Shown: piece by piece, positions 1 to 8,311 of the stretch
Layout: each line of letters begins with the position of its first letter
How positions within the stretch are numbered: position 1 is the first letter of the stretch
Assembly (NCBI GenBank): GCA_026954325.1
Contig: JAIXKK010000066.1
Span: 37,061 to 101,060, forward strand
Source: Bryobacterales bacterium
GTDB taxonomy: Bacteria; Acidobacteriota; Terriglobia; Bryobacterales; Bryobacteraceae
Direction: 5' to 3'
Length of the DNA: 64,000 nt
The notes under the pieces: generated by a model
Told to the model about the DNA's origin: nothing
The model's database searches: none
What the model saw: the letters and a program-made list of their open reading frames with translations, nothing else
Translations under genes and position numbers: made by a program

Positions 1-2
1 AC

Positions 3-872
3 CTGGTTACGATCGGCCGGACGCGGTTCGGAAACACCGTGGAAATCAACCGGATGGTGCATGAAGCGGACCGGGTGATCCTGACGGGGGAGATCATTTA
101 TCACCTCATTGCCGGCTACAGCGGAGGGCGCAAGAGCCTTGTGCCCGGGGTGGCCGGGGCGCGAACCACGACATTCAATCACCGGATGATTTTCGATCCG
201 CGGTGCCGTTCCGGCGCGCTTGAGGGGAATCCGGCGCATGAGGATCTGCTCGAGGGGGCGCGGTTGGCGGCTCCGGATTTTCTGCTGAATCTGGTGCTGC
301 GTCCGGAAGGGCGGCTGGTGAAAGCCGTGGCCGGAGATTTCGACGTGGCGCATCGCGCGGGGTGCGCCGTAGTGGATGAGATGCTGCGCGCCGAACTCGA
401 CGAGCCGTACGATCTGCTGGTGGCGTCCGCGGGCGGGTATCCGCTGGACATCGATTTGCGGCAAGCCCACAAGGGGCTGGAGAATGCCGCGCGGGCGTTG
501 AAACAAGGCGGCACGATTCTGTTTTATGCGGAATGCCGCGGAGGGGCGGGGCATGCTTCCTTCGAGGAATACATCGCGCGTTACGCGAATGACAGGGAGA
601 TGGAGCGGGCGTTGAAGGAGAAGTTCGAGGTGGGCGGGCACAAGGCGTGGTGGATTGCGCGCCTGGGGCGCTTATACGATGTGCACCTCGTTTCGGCGCT
701 CGATGAGGAGTTCGCGCGCCGCTGTCACTTTCAGCCCGTCCGTCCGGAGAATCATCAGCGGCATCTGGATGGATTGCGCCATAGGGCGGGAAAGAACGCG
801 CGGGTGGGCGTGCTGCCCTACGCCGGCTTTACCTTGCCGCGCGTTTCGAGAAAGGCTCCGGTTGCGGTATGA
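3..872 (+). CDS. larA: LarA-type nickel-dependent lactate racemase-family protein, 5' end outside window
   Basis: The reading frame is open from the window edge, so the N-terminal domain is missing. Family role: LarA enzymes racemise or epimerise 2-hydroxy acids in the cytoplasm using a nickel pincer nucleotide (NPN) bound to a lysine. Visible here is the motif SGGRKSLVPG, whose lysine should be the NPN attachment site (Lys184 in the Lactobacillus plantarum enzyme). A histidine lies 10 residues before it and another 16 after it, the same spacing as His174 and His200 of the characterised enzyme. The rest is a complete C-terminal half of normal length. The substrate cannot be told; many LarA homologues act on acids other than lactate. 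The stop is a TGA, and the same frame stays open for a further 450 bases. Confidence 0.85.
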   Translation: MVTIGRTRFGNTVEINRMVHEADRVILTGEIIYHLIAGYSGGRKSLVPGVAGARTTTFNHRMIFDPRCRSGALEGNPAHEDLLEGARLAAPDFLLNLVLRPEGRLVKAVAGDFDVAHRAGCAVVDEMLRAELDEPYDLLVASAGGYPLDIDLRQAHKGLENAARALKQGGTILFYAECRGGAGHASFEEYIARYANDREMERALKEKFEVGGHKAWWIARLGRLYDVHLVSALDEEFARRCHFQPVRPENHQRHLDGLRHRAGKNARVGVLPYAGFTLPRVSRKAPVAV

Positions 873-902
873 ACCGACCGCATATTTTTCGCCGCGGCCG
901 CG

Positions 903-1328
903 ATGGCGCGGACGGCGGAGGTGAAGACCCGGACCGCGCTCCGGGGCACGCGGCATTCGCACTTCAGCGGCAAGCGGAAGGCGGTGGCGGCAAATCAGAA
1001 GATCGAAGCGGCGGGCATTTGCGAACGGGAAGAGGCCGCGCGCGGGGGTGTGAACCTGCCGTATGCATGGCTGCGCGAGGAGCAATTGTTCAACGATGCG
1101 TCCGTTCGCGTGGTGGCGGAGATGCCTCCGGCCGCGGGAACGGTGTATGCCTCGAAGGCAATCGCGGCCGCCAAGCACGCGCATACCGGTTCGCAGAGCC
1201 GGCGCGGGCCATCCGGACGCGGGCTCCACTCGAGTATTCTTACGATTTCGACTTATTCATTCAACAAACCATTTTACGAGCTTCTCGGGAAATTTAACGA
1301 TTCATGCGGTATTCTCTTATTTTGCTGA
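903..1328 (+). CDS. Possible hypothetical protein downstream of larA
   Basis: This 141-codon frame continues directly in the larA frame after its TGA. From about 900 to 1200 its third codon positions are strongly G/C, as in the genuine genes of this window, so this stretch looks translated or formerly translated. The last 40 codons lose that bias and run 25 bases into the start of the next gene, so the true end may be earlier or disrupted. No family is recognised and there is no clear ribosome binding site before the ATG at 903. Alternatives are a decayed gene or a chance open frame. The 873-1303 interval contains nothing else that can be supported. Confidence 0.3.
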   Translation: MARTAEVKTRTALRGTRHSHFSGKRKAVAANQKIEAAGICEREEAARGGVNLPYAWLREEQLFNDASVRVVAEMPPAAGTVYASKAIAAAKHAHTGSQSRRGPSGRGLHSSILTISTYSFNKPFYELLGKFNDSCGILLFC

Positions 1329-4300
1329 TTGCCCTGCCGCTTCATGCGCAACTCACGGGCGGGGGGCTGACGGGATTTGTGTTCGATCCAAGCGGCGCGG
1401 TGATTCCAGATGCGCGGATCGAGGTAAAGGATGCGCTACACGGGGTCGCGCGCGCGGCGCGCACGGGCTCCGATGGGTCCTACCGGGTTTCGCAACTGCC
1501 GGTCGGAGTCTACCAGGTGAGCGCGGCCAAGGATGCCTTCCGGACGGATGAGCGGGAGCGGGTGGCGGTTGAAGTGGATTCGGTGCGGCGGCTCGATTTC
1601 ACACTGACCTTGGGCACGGATACGGTGTCGATCGACGTGCCTTCGGCGCGCCTGCAAGTGGAGGCTTCCGATTCCGGCGCCATTCTCGAAAGCAGCCGCA
1701 TCGAGGCGCTGCCGTTGAACCGGCGCGGATTCCTGCAGTTGGCGCTGCTGACTCCGGGTGCGGCTCCCCCGGTGCAGGATTCGGAGCTCTCGTCGCGGGG
1801 TACGTTCGCGGCGCACGTGAACGGCGGCAGGGAAGAGTTCAACAATTTCCTGCTGGACGGCATGGACAACAACGATCTGTACACGAACCGCTACGTGCTG
1901 GAGCCGTCCGTGGATACCATTGCCGAGTTCAAGATTACGGCGGGGAGCTATTCGGCCGAGTACGGGCGCAGCGGCGGCGCGCAGGTGAACGTGATCACGC
2001 GCGGGGGAAGCAACCAGTTCCACGCACTGGGCTACGAGTATCTGCGAAACCGTGTACTCGATGCGCCGAATTACTTTGACGCCGGGACAGCGAACAAGTA
2101 TGTCAGGAACCAGTTCGGCGGCACATTTTCCGGACCTTTACGGAAAAACAAGACCTTTTTCTTTCTGAACATCGATGCGCTGCGGGAACGGAGCGGGCTG
2201 GCGCGGCTGGCGACGGCGCCCACGGCCGCGGAGCGCACCGGTGACCTGAGCGGACGGTCCTCCCCCGTGATCGACCCCTTCACACGCCGGCCCTTTCCCG
2301 GCAACATCATTCCCGAGACGCGGATCAACCGCGTGTCGAAGCTGGTGCTGGGACTGTTTCCCATGCCGAATCGCGAGGGTACGGCGGGAAACTACCTGGC
2401 GCAGCCGGTGCTCTCGAACAATTTCGCACAAGGCGGCGGGCGCGTGGATCAGTACGTGCGCGGGGGTGGAATTGTGACGGTGCGTTATCTGTATAGCAGG
2501 CAGAACCTGTTCGAGCCGTACGCCGAAGAAACGACGGATGTTCCGGGCTACGGCGACTTCGTGGGCAACACGGGGCATAATGCGATGGCGCACTATCTTC
2601 AGCCCGCGGGAGCGAACCTGGTAAACAGCTTGCGCGCCGGAGTGAACCGCTCGACGCGGAGCGCGCTGCCGCAAAACTACCAGCGCAATATCGCATCCGA
2701 ATGGAATGTGCCGTGGCTGGGAGCTATCGACACGCGGGACTACGGCTATCCGTTCTTCAACATTCAGGGATATTCGGCGGTGGGCGACGCCACGCCGCTG
2801 CCGCTGCTGCGTTACACCACGACGTACCAGTTGCAGGACGACGTGTCCTGGATCCGCGGGCGGCATGCGTTCAAGACGGGTTTCGAGGCGCGCAACAACC
2901 GGGCCAACGGGAACGTCGATCTGCTGGCGCGCGGGTCGCTCTCCCTGTCGGGAGCGGTGTCGGGCAGCGGGATCAGCGACCTGCTGCTGGGGATCCCCAC
3001 CTTCGCGCTCCAGGCAAAGCTCGACAACACGCAGACGCTGCGCACCACGTCGTACAACGCTTACTTCCAGGATGAACTGAAGCTGACAACGCGGTTCAAT
3101 CTGACGCTGGGGTTGCGCTATGAGTACAACACCCCGGCGACGGACCCCTACGACCGTATGTCCATTTATGATCCTGCCACGGCGCGGATTCTCAGGGTGG
3201 GCATGCAAGGCGTGACGCGGTCCGGAATCTATCCGGACCGGAACAACTTCGCGCCGCGGGCGGGCTTTGCGTGGAGCGTGCGTCCGCGGACGGTGATCCG
3301 CGGCGGGTATGGGTTGTATTACGACAGCGGCATGCTGGTGCAGGTCTCGTCGCAGTATTTCAATCCGCCGTTCTTCACGCTGCGCGCGTTCTTTCCCACG
3401 GCAACGCAGTTGATCACGCTCGATAATCCGTTTCCGGCGACGGGCGGAATCTCTCCCGTCTCGCCGAGCACGCTGAACAGCGGCTTGACGACGGCCTACA
3501 TACAGCACTGGAGCTTCCACGTACAGCACCAGGCGGGCAATGCGACCACGGTGAGCGTGGGGTATGTGGGATCGGCGGGGGCGCACCTCATCCGGTCGCG
3601 GGATTTGAACCAGGCGCGGCCGGGGTCCGGCGACCTGGCTCCGCGGCGGCCGCATCCCGAGTACAGCGGGATTATCTACATCGAGGGTTCGGGAAATTCG
3701 AACTACCATTCCCTTCAGGCGTCTGTTGACCGGCGGTTTTCAAAGCGCTTTTCCTTGCTGGCGGCGTATACATGGTCGAAGTCGATCGACGACACGTCGG
3801 CGTTTCTGAGCACGAAGCCGGACAAGAATTTTCCGCAGGACAGCCGGAATTTTCACGCCGAGCGGGCCGTGTCGAGCTACGACATCCCGCACCGGGCGAC
3901 GGCGTCCTTCGTTGTGAACCTGCCTTATAAGCTGGAGTTTCGCGGCATTACGGTGTTGCAAGGCGGGCAGCCGTTCACGCCCCTGTTACGGTTCGATAAT
4001 TCGAATACCGGGAATACCGGAGGGAATTTCGGATCGGACCGTCCGAATGTAGCGGGGAATCCGCATCTCGACAACCGGACACCAGACCGGTGGTTCAATA
4101 CATCGGCGCTGGTGGTTGCGCCGAAGTATACGTTCGGCAACGCCGGGCGGAACATTGTGCGGGGCCCCGCCTATGTCACCTTCGACGCGGCGCTGGCGCG
4201 GCGATTCCGGCTGACGGAGCGGATGCAGGCGACGCTGGAGGCGCAGGCGTTCAACCTCACGAACCGGACGAATTTCGATCTGCCGGAGCGTTACGCCGAC

Positions 4301-4378
4301 GAGCCGGCGACATTCGGCCATATCTTTTCGGCGAAGCCTCCGCGGCAGGCGCAGGTGGCGCTGCGGGTGAGTTTTTAG
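1304..4378 (+). CDS. Oar-like TonB-dependent receptor with N-terminal carboxypeptidase-regulatory domain
   Basis: This 1,024-residue outer-membrane protein starts with a short signal peptide (about residues 1-16, ending LPLHAQ). A carboxypeptidase-D regulatory-like beta-sandwich follows (about 20-105, with GFVFDPSGAVIPDA and GSDGSYRVSQLPVG). Next is a plug-like region (about 110-230, with LDGMDNNDLYTNRY and EYGRSGGAQVNVITRGG), then a long beta-barrel ending in the usual aromatic residue, LRVSF. This layout is typical of the expanded acidobacterial Oar/TonB family, thought to move large substrates across the outer membrane; the ligand is unknown. It lies 9 bases before a ferredoxin gene. A second, longer member is at 14843-18415. 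Family assignment is firm, function is not. Confidence 0.9.
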   Translation: MRYSLILLIALPLHAQLTGGGLTGFVFDPSGAVIPDARIEVKDALHGVARAARTGSDGSYRVSQLPVGVYQVSAAKDAFRTDERERVAVEVDSVRRLDFTLTLGTDTVSIDVPSARLQVEASDSGAILESSRIEALPLNRRGFLQLALLTPGAAPPVQDSELSSRGTFAAHVNGGREEFNNFLLDGMDNNDLYTNRYVLEPSVDTIAEFKITAGSYSAEYGRSGGAQVNVITRGGSNQFHALGYEYLRNRVLDAPNYFDAGTANKYVRNQFGGTFSGPLRKNKTFFFLNIDALRERSGLARLATAPTAAERTGDLSGRSSPVIDPFTRRPFPGNIIPETRINRVSKLVLGLFPMPNREGTAGNYLAQPVLSNNFAQGGGRVDQYVRGGGIVTVRYLYSRQNLFEPYAEETTDVPGYGDFVGNTGHNAMAHYLQPAGANLVNSLRAGVNRSTRSALPQNYQRNIASEWNVPWLGAIDTRDYGYPFFNIQGYSAVGDATPLPLLRYTTTYQLQDDVSWIRGRHAFKTGFEARNNRANGNVDLLARGSLSLSGAVSGSGISDLLLGIPTFALQAKLDNTQTLRTTSYNAYFQDELKLTTRFNLTLGLRYEYNTPATDPYDRMSIYDPATARILRVGMQGVTRSGIYPDRNNFAPRAGFAWSVRPRTVIRGGYGLYYDSGMLVQVSSQYFNPPFFTLRAFFPTATQLITLDNPFPATGGISPVSPSTLNSGLTTAYIQHWSFHVQHQAGNATTVSVGYVGSAGAHLIRSRDLNQARPGSGDLAPRRPHPEYSGIIYIEGSGNSNYHSLQASVDRRFSKRFSLLAAYTWSKSIDDTSAFLSTKPDKNFPQDSRNFHAERAVSSYDIPHRATASFVVNLPYKLEFRGITVLQGGQPFTPLLRFDNSNTGNTGGNFGSDRPNVAGNPHLDNRTPDRWFNTSALVVAPKYTFGNAGRNIVRGPAYVTFDAALARRFRLTERMQATLEAQAFNLTNRTNFDLPERYADEPATFGHIFSAKPPRQAQVALRVSF

Positions 4379-4387
4379 GGAGCGGAG

Positions 4388-4750
4388 ATGGAACATCTGG
4401 AACAGGTAGCGAAGAAATTGGGGATTGGTAAGATCCGGCGGCACTTGTTTCTCTGCGCCGATCAGACCAAGCCGGCTTGCTGTACGAAAGAAGACGGGCT
4501 CGCCACGTGGGATTATGTGAAGAAGCGGTTGGCGGAACTTGGGTTGACGCAGGGCGAGGGAATTGTCTATCGCACAAAGGCGAATTGTTTGCGTGTGTGC
4601 CAGCAGGGGCCGATTGCGCTGGTGTACCCGGAAGGCGTGTGGTACCACTCGGTGACGCCCGAGGTGGCGGAGCGGATCATTCAGGAGCACCTCATCGGCG
4701 GGCGTCCGGTGAAGGAGTTTATGTTCGCCCGCAACCCGCTGGCGGGTTGA
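4388..4750 (+). CDS. Thioredoxin-like [2Fe-2S] ferredoxin
   Basis: This is a 120-residue protein of the COG3411 thioredoxin-like 2Fe-2S ferredoxin family. The four likely cluster ligands lie in two groups: Cys23 with Cys31 or Cys32 ([11 protein letters not shown]), and Cys67 with Cys71 ([10 protein letters not shown]). The C-x(7-8)-C plus C-x3-C arrangement, followed by a Gly-Pro turn, is diagnostic. Stand-alone members are cytoplasmic electron carriers; a redox partner is not evident nearby. It begins 10 bases after the Oar-like gene behind a GGGAGCGGAG ribosome binding site, and the next gene follows 14 bases later, so the three may share a transcript. The extra Cys32 next to Cys31 makes the exact ligand set uncertain. 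Confidence 0.85.
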   Translation: MEHLEQVAKKLGIGKIRRHLFLCADQTKPACCTKEDGLATWDYVKKRLAELGLTQGEGIVYRTKANCLRVCQQGPIALVYPEGVWYHSVTPEVAERIIQEHLIGGRPVKEFMFARNPLAG

Positions 4751-4764
4751 GAGAAAATACCGGC

Positions 4765-5529
4765 ATGCACTTGCGCGAGTTGTTCGATTTGAGCGGCAAA
4801 ACGGCGCTGGTTACGGGCGGATCCGGGATTTTCGGAACGCCGATTTGCGAAGCGCTGGCGGAGGCGGGGGCGCACGTCATCATTGCGTCGAGGAATCTGG
4901 CGCACTGCAAGGAAACGGCGAATGGGCTGGCGGCGCGCGGCCTGCACGCGGCGGCGGATCAATATGACCAGGCGAGCGAGGAATCGATTCTCGCGTTGCG
5001 CGCGCGGCATCCGGCGATTGACGTGCTGGTCAACAATTCGGTGGCGAGGCCGATGCGGCGGTATGATCAGCCGCTCGAAGCCTGGCGGGAGTCGATGGAG
5101 GTGAATGCCACGGGATTGTTCGCCATCAGCCGGGCGTTTCTGGAACACATGATGGCGCGCCGCCGCGGTTCGATCATCAACATCGGATCCATTCAGAGCG
5201 TGGCGGCTCCGGATTTTCGCAACTACGAGGGCACGGCGATGACGACGCCCCCGGATTACCACTTCCACAAGCACGGGCTCATTGGATTAACGCGCTACCT
5301 GGCGGCAATGGCGGGGCCGTACAACGTGCGGGTAAACGCCATCAGCCCCGGCGGGTTTGAGACAGCGGCGACGCCGCCGTTGTTTCGCGAGAATTATTGC
5401 CGGAGGGTGCTGCTGCGGCGCATGGCCCATCACGATGACATCAAAGGAGCTGTCGTGTATCTGGCTTCACAGGCATCGGCTTACGTGACGGGACAGAATC
5501 TGATCGTGGATGGGGGGTATACCGCTTAG
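4765..5529 (+). CDS. Short-chain dehydrogenase/reductase (SDR)
   Basis: This 254-residue classical SDR has the cofactor motif TGGSGIFG (residues 17-24), Asn114, Ser142 in the IGSIQS segment, and YHFHK with Tyr165 and Lys169 as the catalytic pair. The usual NNAG is replaced by NNSV (90-93). The C terminus has the family's VTGQNLIVDGGYT ending. Such enzymes carry out NAD(P)-dependent oxidation or reduction of alcohols and sugars, often sugar acids; the substrate is unknown here. The ATG at 4765 is chosen because it sits just before the Rossmann domain at the usual distance; an open frame extends upstream but lies inside the ferredoxin gene. Confidence 0.88.
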   Translation: MHLRELFDLSGKTALVTGGSGIFGTPICEALAEAGAHVIIASRNLAHCKETANGLAARGLHAAADQYDQASEESILALRARHPAIDVLVNNSVARPMRRYDQPLEAWRESMEVNATGLFAISRAFLEHMMARRRGSIINIGSIQSVAAPDFRNYEGTAMTTPPDYHFHKHGLIGLTRYLAAMAGPYNVRVNAISPGGFETAATPPLFRENYCRRVLLRRMAHHDDIKGAVVYLASQASAYVTGQNLIVDGGYTA

Positions 5530-5685
5530 GCGAGCGCGGTATTCCCCCAAGCCTATAAAGGTATATTTCGCGTCAGCCGATCGTTTCCATATAAGAAGAT
5601 TTAGGCTGCGATTCGTTGGAACTAAAGCAGTTGTTGTACTATTCAGCGGCTTTGATTTCAGCCTTGGCGGTACAGGGAAACGATA

Positions 5686-6528
5686 GTGTACTCGAGTCAT
5701 TCTTTGGTAAGCGATCATCACAAACTTCTCCTGCTTGCTCCATCGTATAGTGACGCGGACAAGTTCGGATTTCGCGATGTGATTCACAACGGCGATCTAC
5801 ATGAAGTGCTGTTGTCTGATCTCCAGCGGTTGCGCGGCGAGGTGTATTTGAGAGACGGCGCCATCGGCGCTTCGCAACTCACGGCAGACGGCAGGCACGT
5901 GGTAGGGGCCGACGCCATGAGTTGGCACATTATCTCTTTGAATGATTTCGGGAAAGTGCGCGGCTGCTACCGGCATCTGGCGCACCCGGCGGCCGTCCGC
6001 TACGAGCAGATGATGCTGAGTAAGTCGCCACTGGCGCAAAGCCCGGAGTGGGGCAATGCGTGCCGGAGCGCGGTGGAGAATCTGCTGCGGGAGACGAGAA
6101 GCGGCAATCTCTCCTGCGCCGAGGTGGGTGGCTGGGCGGTTGCCGAGGAGTTGCGACATACGGCCGAAGCGCTCCGCATTGCTCTCACCGGATACGCGAT
6201 GGGGGATTTGTTGGGCGGCTGTTTGGGGTTCGGGACGGTGACCAGAAGAAATTGTTCGGCGGCCATCCTCCAGCGGATCGGCGCGCGGCCTTTGCGCCTG
6301 GGCGATATCGAGATGCCTTCGTACTTCGACCCGGGCTATCGCTGCGAGATGGAACTTCTCCAGTTTGATTCGCGGGAATTGAATCCGAAGTATGCGCCTT
6401 TGAAGGACAAGATTCGCGCACACCTGGCGGCGCTGCCCGTGATTTGCGGAGGAGTGTCCTTCATCCGGTTCCATGAGAGCATGGTCCGCGAAACGAAGGC
6501 TCCCCTCGCCAGCCGGCACGCGGCTTGA
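5686..6528 (+). CDS. GNAT-fold acyltransferase resembling FeeM-type N-acyl amino acid synthase
   Basis: This 280-residue protein has the feel of the FeeM / LuxI-like branch of the GNAT fold. An early R-x-x-VYLRDG segment is followed by D-x-x-SWHIISLND...G.VRG.YR, a central region, then an E-x-GGWAV...R segment and a C-terminal PSYFDPGYRCEMELLQFDS block. FeeM enzymes join an acyl group from acyl-ACP to an amino acid, classically tyrosine, and relatives accompany PEP-CTERM/exosortase loci. The GTG start at 5686 follows a weak AGGGAAA site; a later start is possible. A flavin oxidase overlaps or abuts its 3' end and a PEP-CTERM gene follows, which fits the assignment. The fold is reasonably supported; the substrate is inference. 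Confidence 0.55.
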   Translation: MYSSHSLVSDHHKLLLLAPSYSDADKFGFRDVIHNGDLHEVLLSDLQRLRGEVYLRDGAIGASQLTADGRHVVGADAMSWHIISLNDFGKVRGCYRHLAHPAAVRYEQMMLSKSPLAQSPEWGNACRSAVENLLRETRSGNLSCAEVGGWAVAEELRHTAEALRIALTGYAMGDLLGGCLGFGTVTRRNCSAAILQRIGARPLRLGDIEMPSYFDPGYRCEMELLQFDSRELNPKYAPLKDKIRAHLAALPVICGGVSFIRFHESMVRETKAPLASRHAA

Positions 6529-6536
6529 GGCATCCG

Positions 6537-8171
6537 ATGGAAACGGCTTGCCCGCTTTCGGCGACAGGGGGCGCGCGGAATGCCGGAGAGCGGCTGGGGC
6601 AGGCAATTGCAGCCTGGGAGGCGGCGTTGGGATCCCGCCACGTCATCATCGAGGAATCGCAACGGCGGGCGGCGGAGTCGGCCACCTTCCTGACCCGGCA
6701 ATCGATTCCCGCGATTCTGCGTCCGGGCAACCGCGCGGAGGTGCAAGAGACCCTGCGCATCGCAAACCGGTTCGGGGTTCCGTTGTACGCGGTGAGCACG
6801 GGGAAAAACTGGGGCTATGGATCCCGGGTTCCGGCGGCGGATGGCTGCGCGCTGGTGGAATTGCGCAGGCTAAACCGCATTGTTGCCTTTGACGAAAAAC
6901 TGGCTCATGTAACGGTGGAACCCGGCGTCACCCAGCGGCAGTTATTCACCTTTCTGAAAGAAAACGGGTCGAAGCTGTGGATGGATGCGACGGGCGCGAG
7001 TCCGGACTGCAGTCTGATAGGCAACACGATGGAGCGCGGTTTTGGGCATACTCCCTACGGAGATCATTTTGCGCACTGCTGCGGGCTGGAAGTGGTGCTG
7101 CCGGACGGGGAAACGGCGCGGACGGGGTTTGCGGGGTGGGAAGGCGCGCATGCCGCCGCGGTCTACCGCTGGGGATTGGGGCCGAGCGTGGATGGTTTGT
7201 TCACGCAATCCAATCTTGGGATTGTCACCCGGATGACTGTTTGGCTGATGCCCGCGCCGGAATATTTTCAGGCATTTTTCTTTCGCTGCGAGGAGAGGCA
7301 CGGGCTCGGTCCGCTGATGGATGCGTTACGTCCCCTGCGGCTGAACGGAACGCTGCGGAGCACCGTTCATGTGGGCAATGATTACAAAGTCCTCTCGGGC
7401 ATCCGGCAATATCCCTGGGAGGAAGCGGAAGGAAGGACGCCCTTGCCGGAAGGCGTAATGGCGCGGTTCCGCGGGAAACTGCAGTTTGGCCGCTGGAACG
7501 GGTCGGGGGCACTGTACGGGTCAAAGAGGCAAGTGGCGGAAGGAAGACGCCTGGTGCGAAAGGCGCTCGAAGGCAAGGTGGGCCGGTTGCAGTTTCTCGA
7601 TGAGGACACCTTGCGGCTTGCCGAACGCTTCGCTAAGCCATATCAGTGGCTCACGGGCTGGGACTTGAGCCGGACGCTGGAACTGGCCCGGCCCGTTTTG
7701 GGCCTGATGAAGGGGGTTCCGGCAGACGAGACGCTCGGGAGTGTGTACTGGCGAAAGCGCGGTCCAATCCCGGCACAGCCGGATCCGGATCGCGACGGCT
7801 GTGGGCTGTTGTGGTATTCGCCGGTGACGCCGCTTGATGGGCGCCACGTCGAGCGGGCCAGCGGAATCGCGTTGGAAGTGCTGCCGCGGCATGGTTTCGA
7901 ACCGATGATTTCGCTGTCGCTGGTGACGGAGCGAGCCGTGGCTTGCGTGGTGTCGATCTGCTACGACCGCGCGGAGGCAGGAGAAGACGGCCGGGCGATG
8001 GAATGTTATGACGAATTGAGCCGTAAGCTGATGAAAGCAGGGTACCCGCCGTACCGAATGGGGAACCAGCCGGCGAGGGGTGCGGGGTACGACTTGTTAG
8101 GGGAGAGGCTGAAGAAGGCGCTGGACCCCGGAGGCGTGCTGTCGCCGGGGCGTTATGCCCGGGTGGAGTAA
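6537..8171 (+). CDS. FAD-linked oxidase of the vanillyl-alcohol oxidase / 4-cresol dehydrogenase type
   Basis: This 544-residue flavoprotein carries a PCMH-type FAD-binding domain over about residues 55-230. Diagnostic segments are STGKNWGYGSR (88-97 region), the VTVEPGVTQ stretch, and the MDATGASPDCSLIGNTMERG region that lines FAD in VAO-family enzymes. The C terminus ends LDPGGVLSPGRY, the usual family finish. VAO/4-cresol dehydrogenase enzymes oxidise para-alkylphenols; whether FAD is covalently bound is not clear. It is coupled to the preceding acyltransferase: a TTG at 6525 overlaps its stop, and ATG 6537 lies 9 bases after it and is preferred. Since an N-acyl-tyrosine is itself a p-alkylphenol, the two enzymes could act in sequence; that is inference. 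Confidence 0.82.
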   Translation: METACPLSATGGARNAGERLGQAIAAWEAALGSRHVIIEESQRRAAESATFLTRQSIPAILRPGNRAEVQETLRIANRFGVPLYAVSTGKNWGYGSRVPAADGCALVELRRLNRIVAFDEKLAHVTVEPGVTQRQLFTFLKENGSKLWMDATGASPDCSLIGNTMERGFGHTPYGDHFAHCCGLEVVLPDGETARTGFAGWEGAHAAAVYRWGLGPSVDGLFTQSNLGIVTRMTVWLMPAPEYFQAFFFRCEERHGLGPLMDALRPLRLNGTLRSTVHVGNDYKVLSGIRQYPWEEAEGRTPLPEGVMARFRGKLQFGRWNGSGALYGSKRQVAEGRRLVRKALEGKVGRLQFLDEDTLRLAERFAKPYQWLTGWDLSRTLELARPVLGLMKGVPADETLGSVYWRKRGPIPAQPDPDRDGCGLLWYSPVTPLDGRHVERASGIALEVLPRHGFEPMISLSLVTERAVACVVSICYDRAEAGEDGRAMECYDELSRKLMKAGYPPYRMGNQPARGAGYDLLGERLKKALDPGGVLSPGRYARVE

Positions 8172-8227
8172 GCCGCTGCCTTAGGCCGTTCCTTAGTATT
8201 CCGAACGAGATAGTACCATATTTAAGG

Positions 8228-8256
8228 TTGACGCCTTAGTCAATGAATGATAGTCT
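8228..8256 (+). promoter_or_regulatory. Candidate sigma-70-type promoter for the PEP-CTERM gene
   Basis: A good -35-like TTGACG (8228-8233) is followed after 17 bases by a poor -10-like TAGTCT (8251-8256). If used, transcription would begin just ahead of the hairpin at 8268. No sigma-54 GG/GC pair was found in the interval. Confidence 0.25.
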
Positions 8257-8267
8257 GAACTATGCTC

Positions 8268-8294
8268 CATGAGGGTTTCTGCCCTCATGTTTTT
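8268..8294 (+). terminator. Terminator-like hairpin just upstream of the PEP-CTERM start codon
   Basis: A perfect 8-bp stem, CATGAGGG (8268-8275) with CCCTCATG (8282-8289), closes a 6-base loop and is followed by five T residues (8290-8294). It could end the acyltransferase-oxidase transcript. It lies only 17 bases before the PEP-CTERM ATG, so it may instead act as an attenuator or a 5' stabilising stem for that gene. Confidence 0.6.
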
Positions 8295-8311
8295 CTGGTT
8301 CGGAGGCAGTG

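Noticed and set aside
4477..4764. Longer SDR protein starting inside the ferredoxin gene
   Set aside because: The additional 96 residues are Gly/Arg-rich, overlap the ferredoxin in another frame and precede the normal SDR start.
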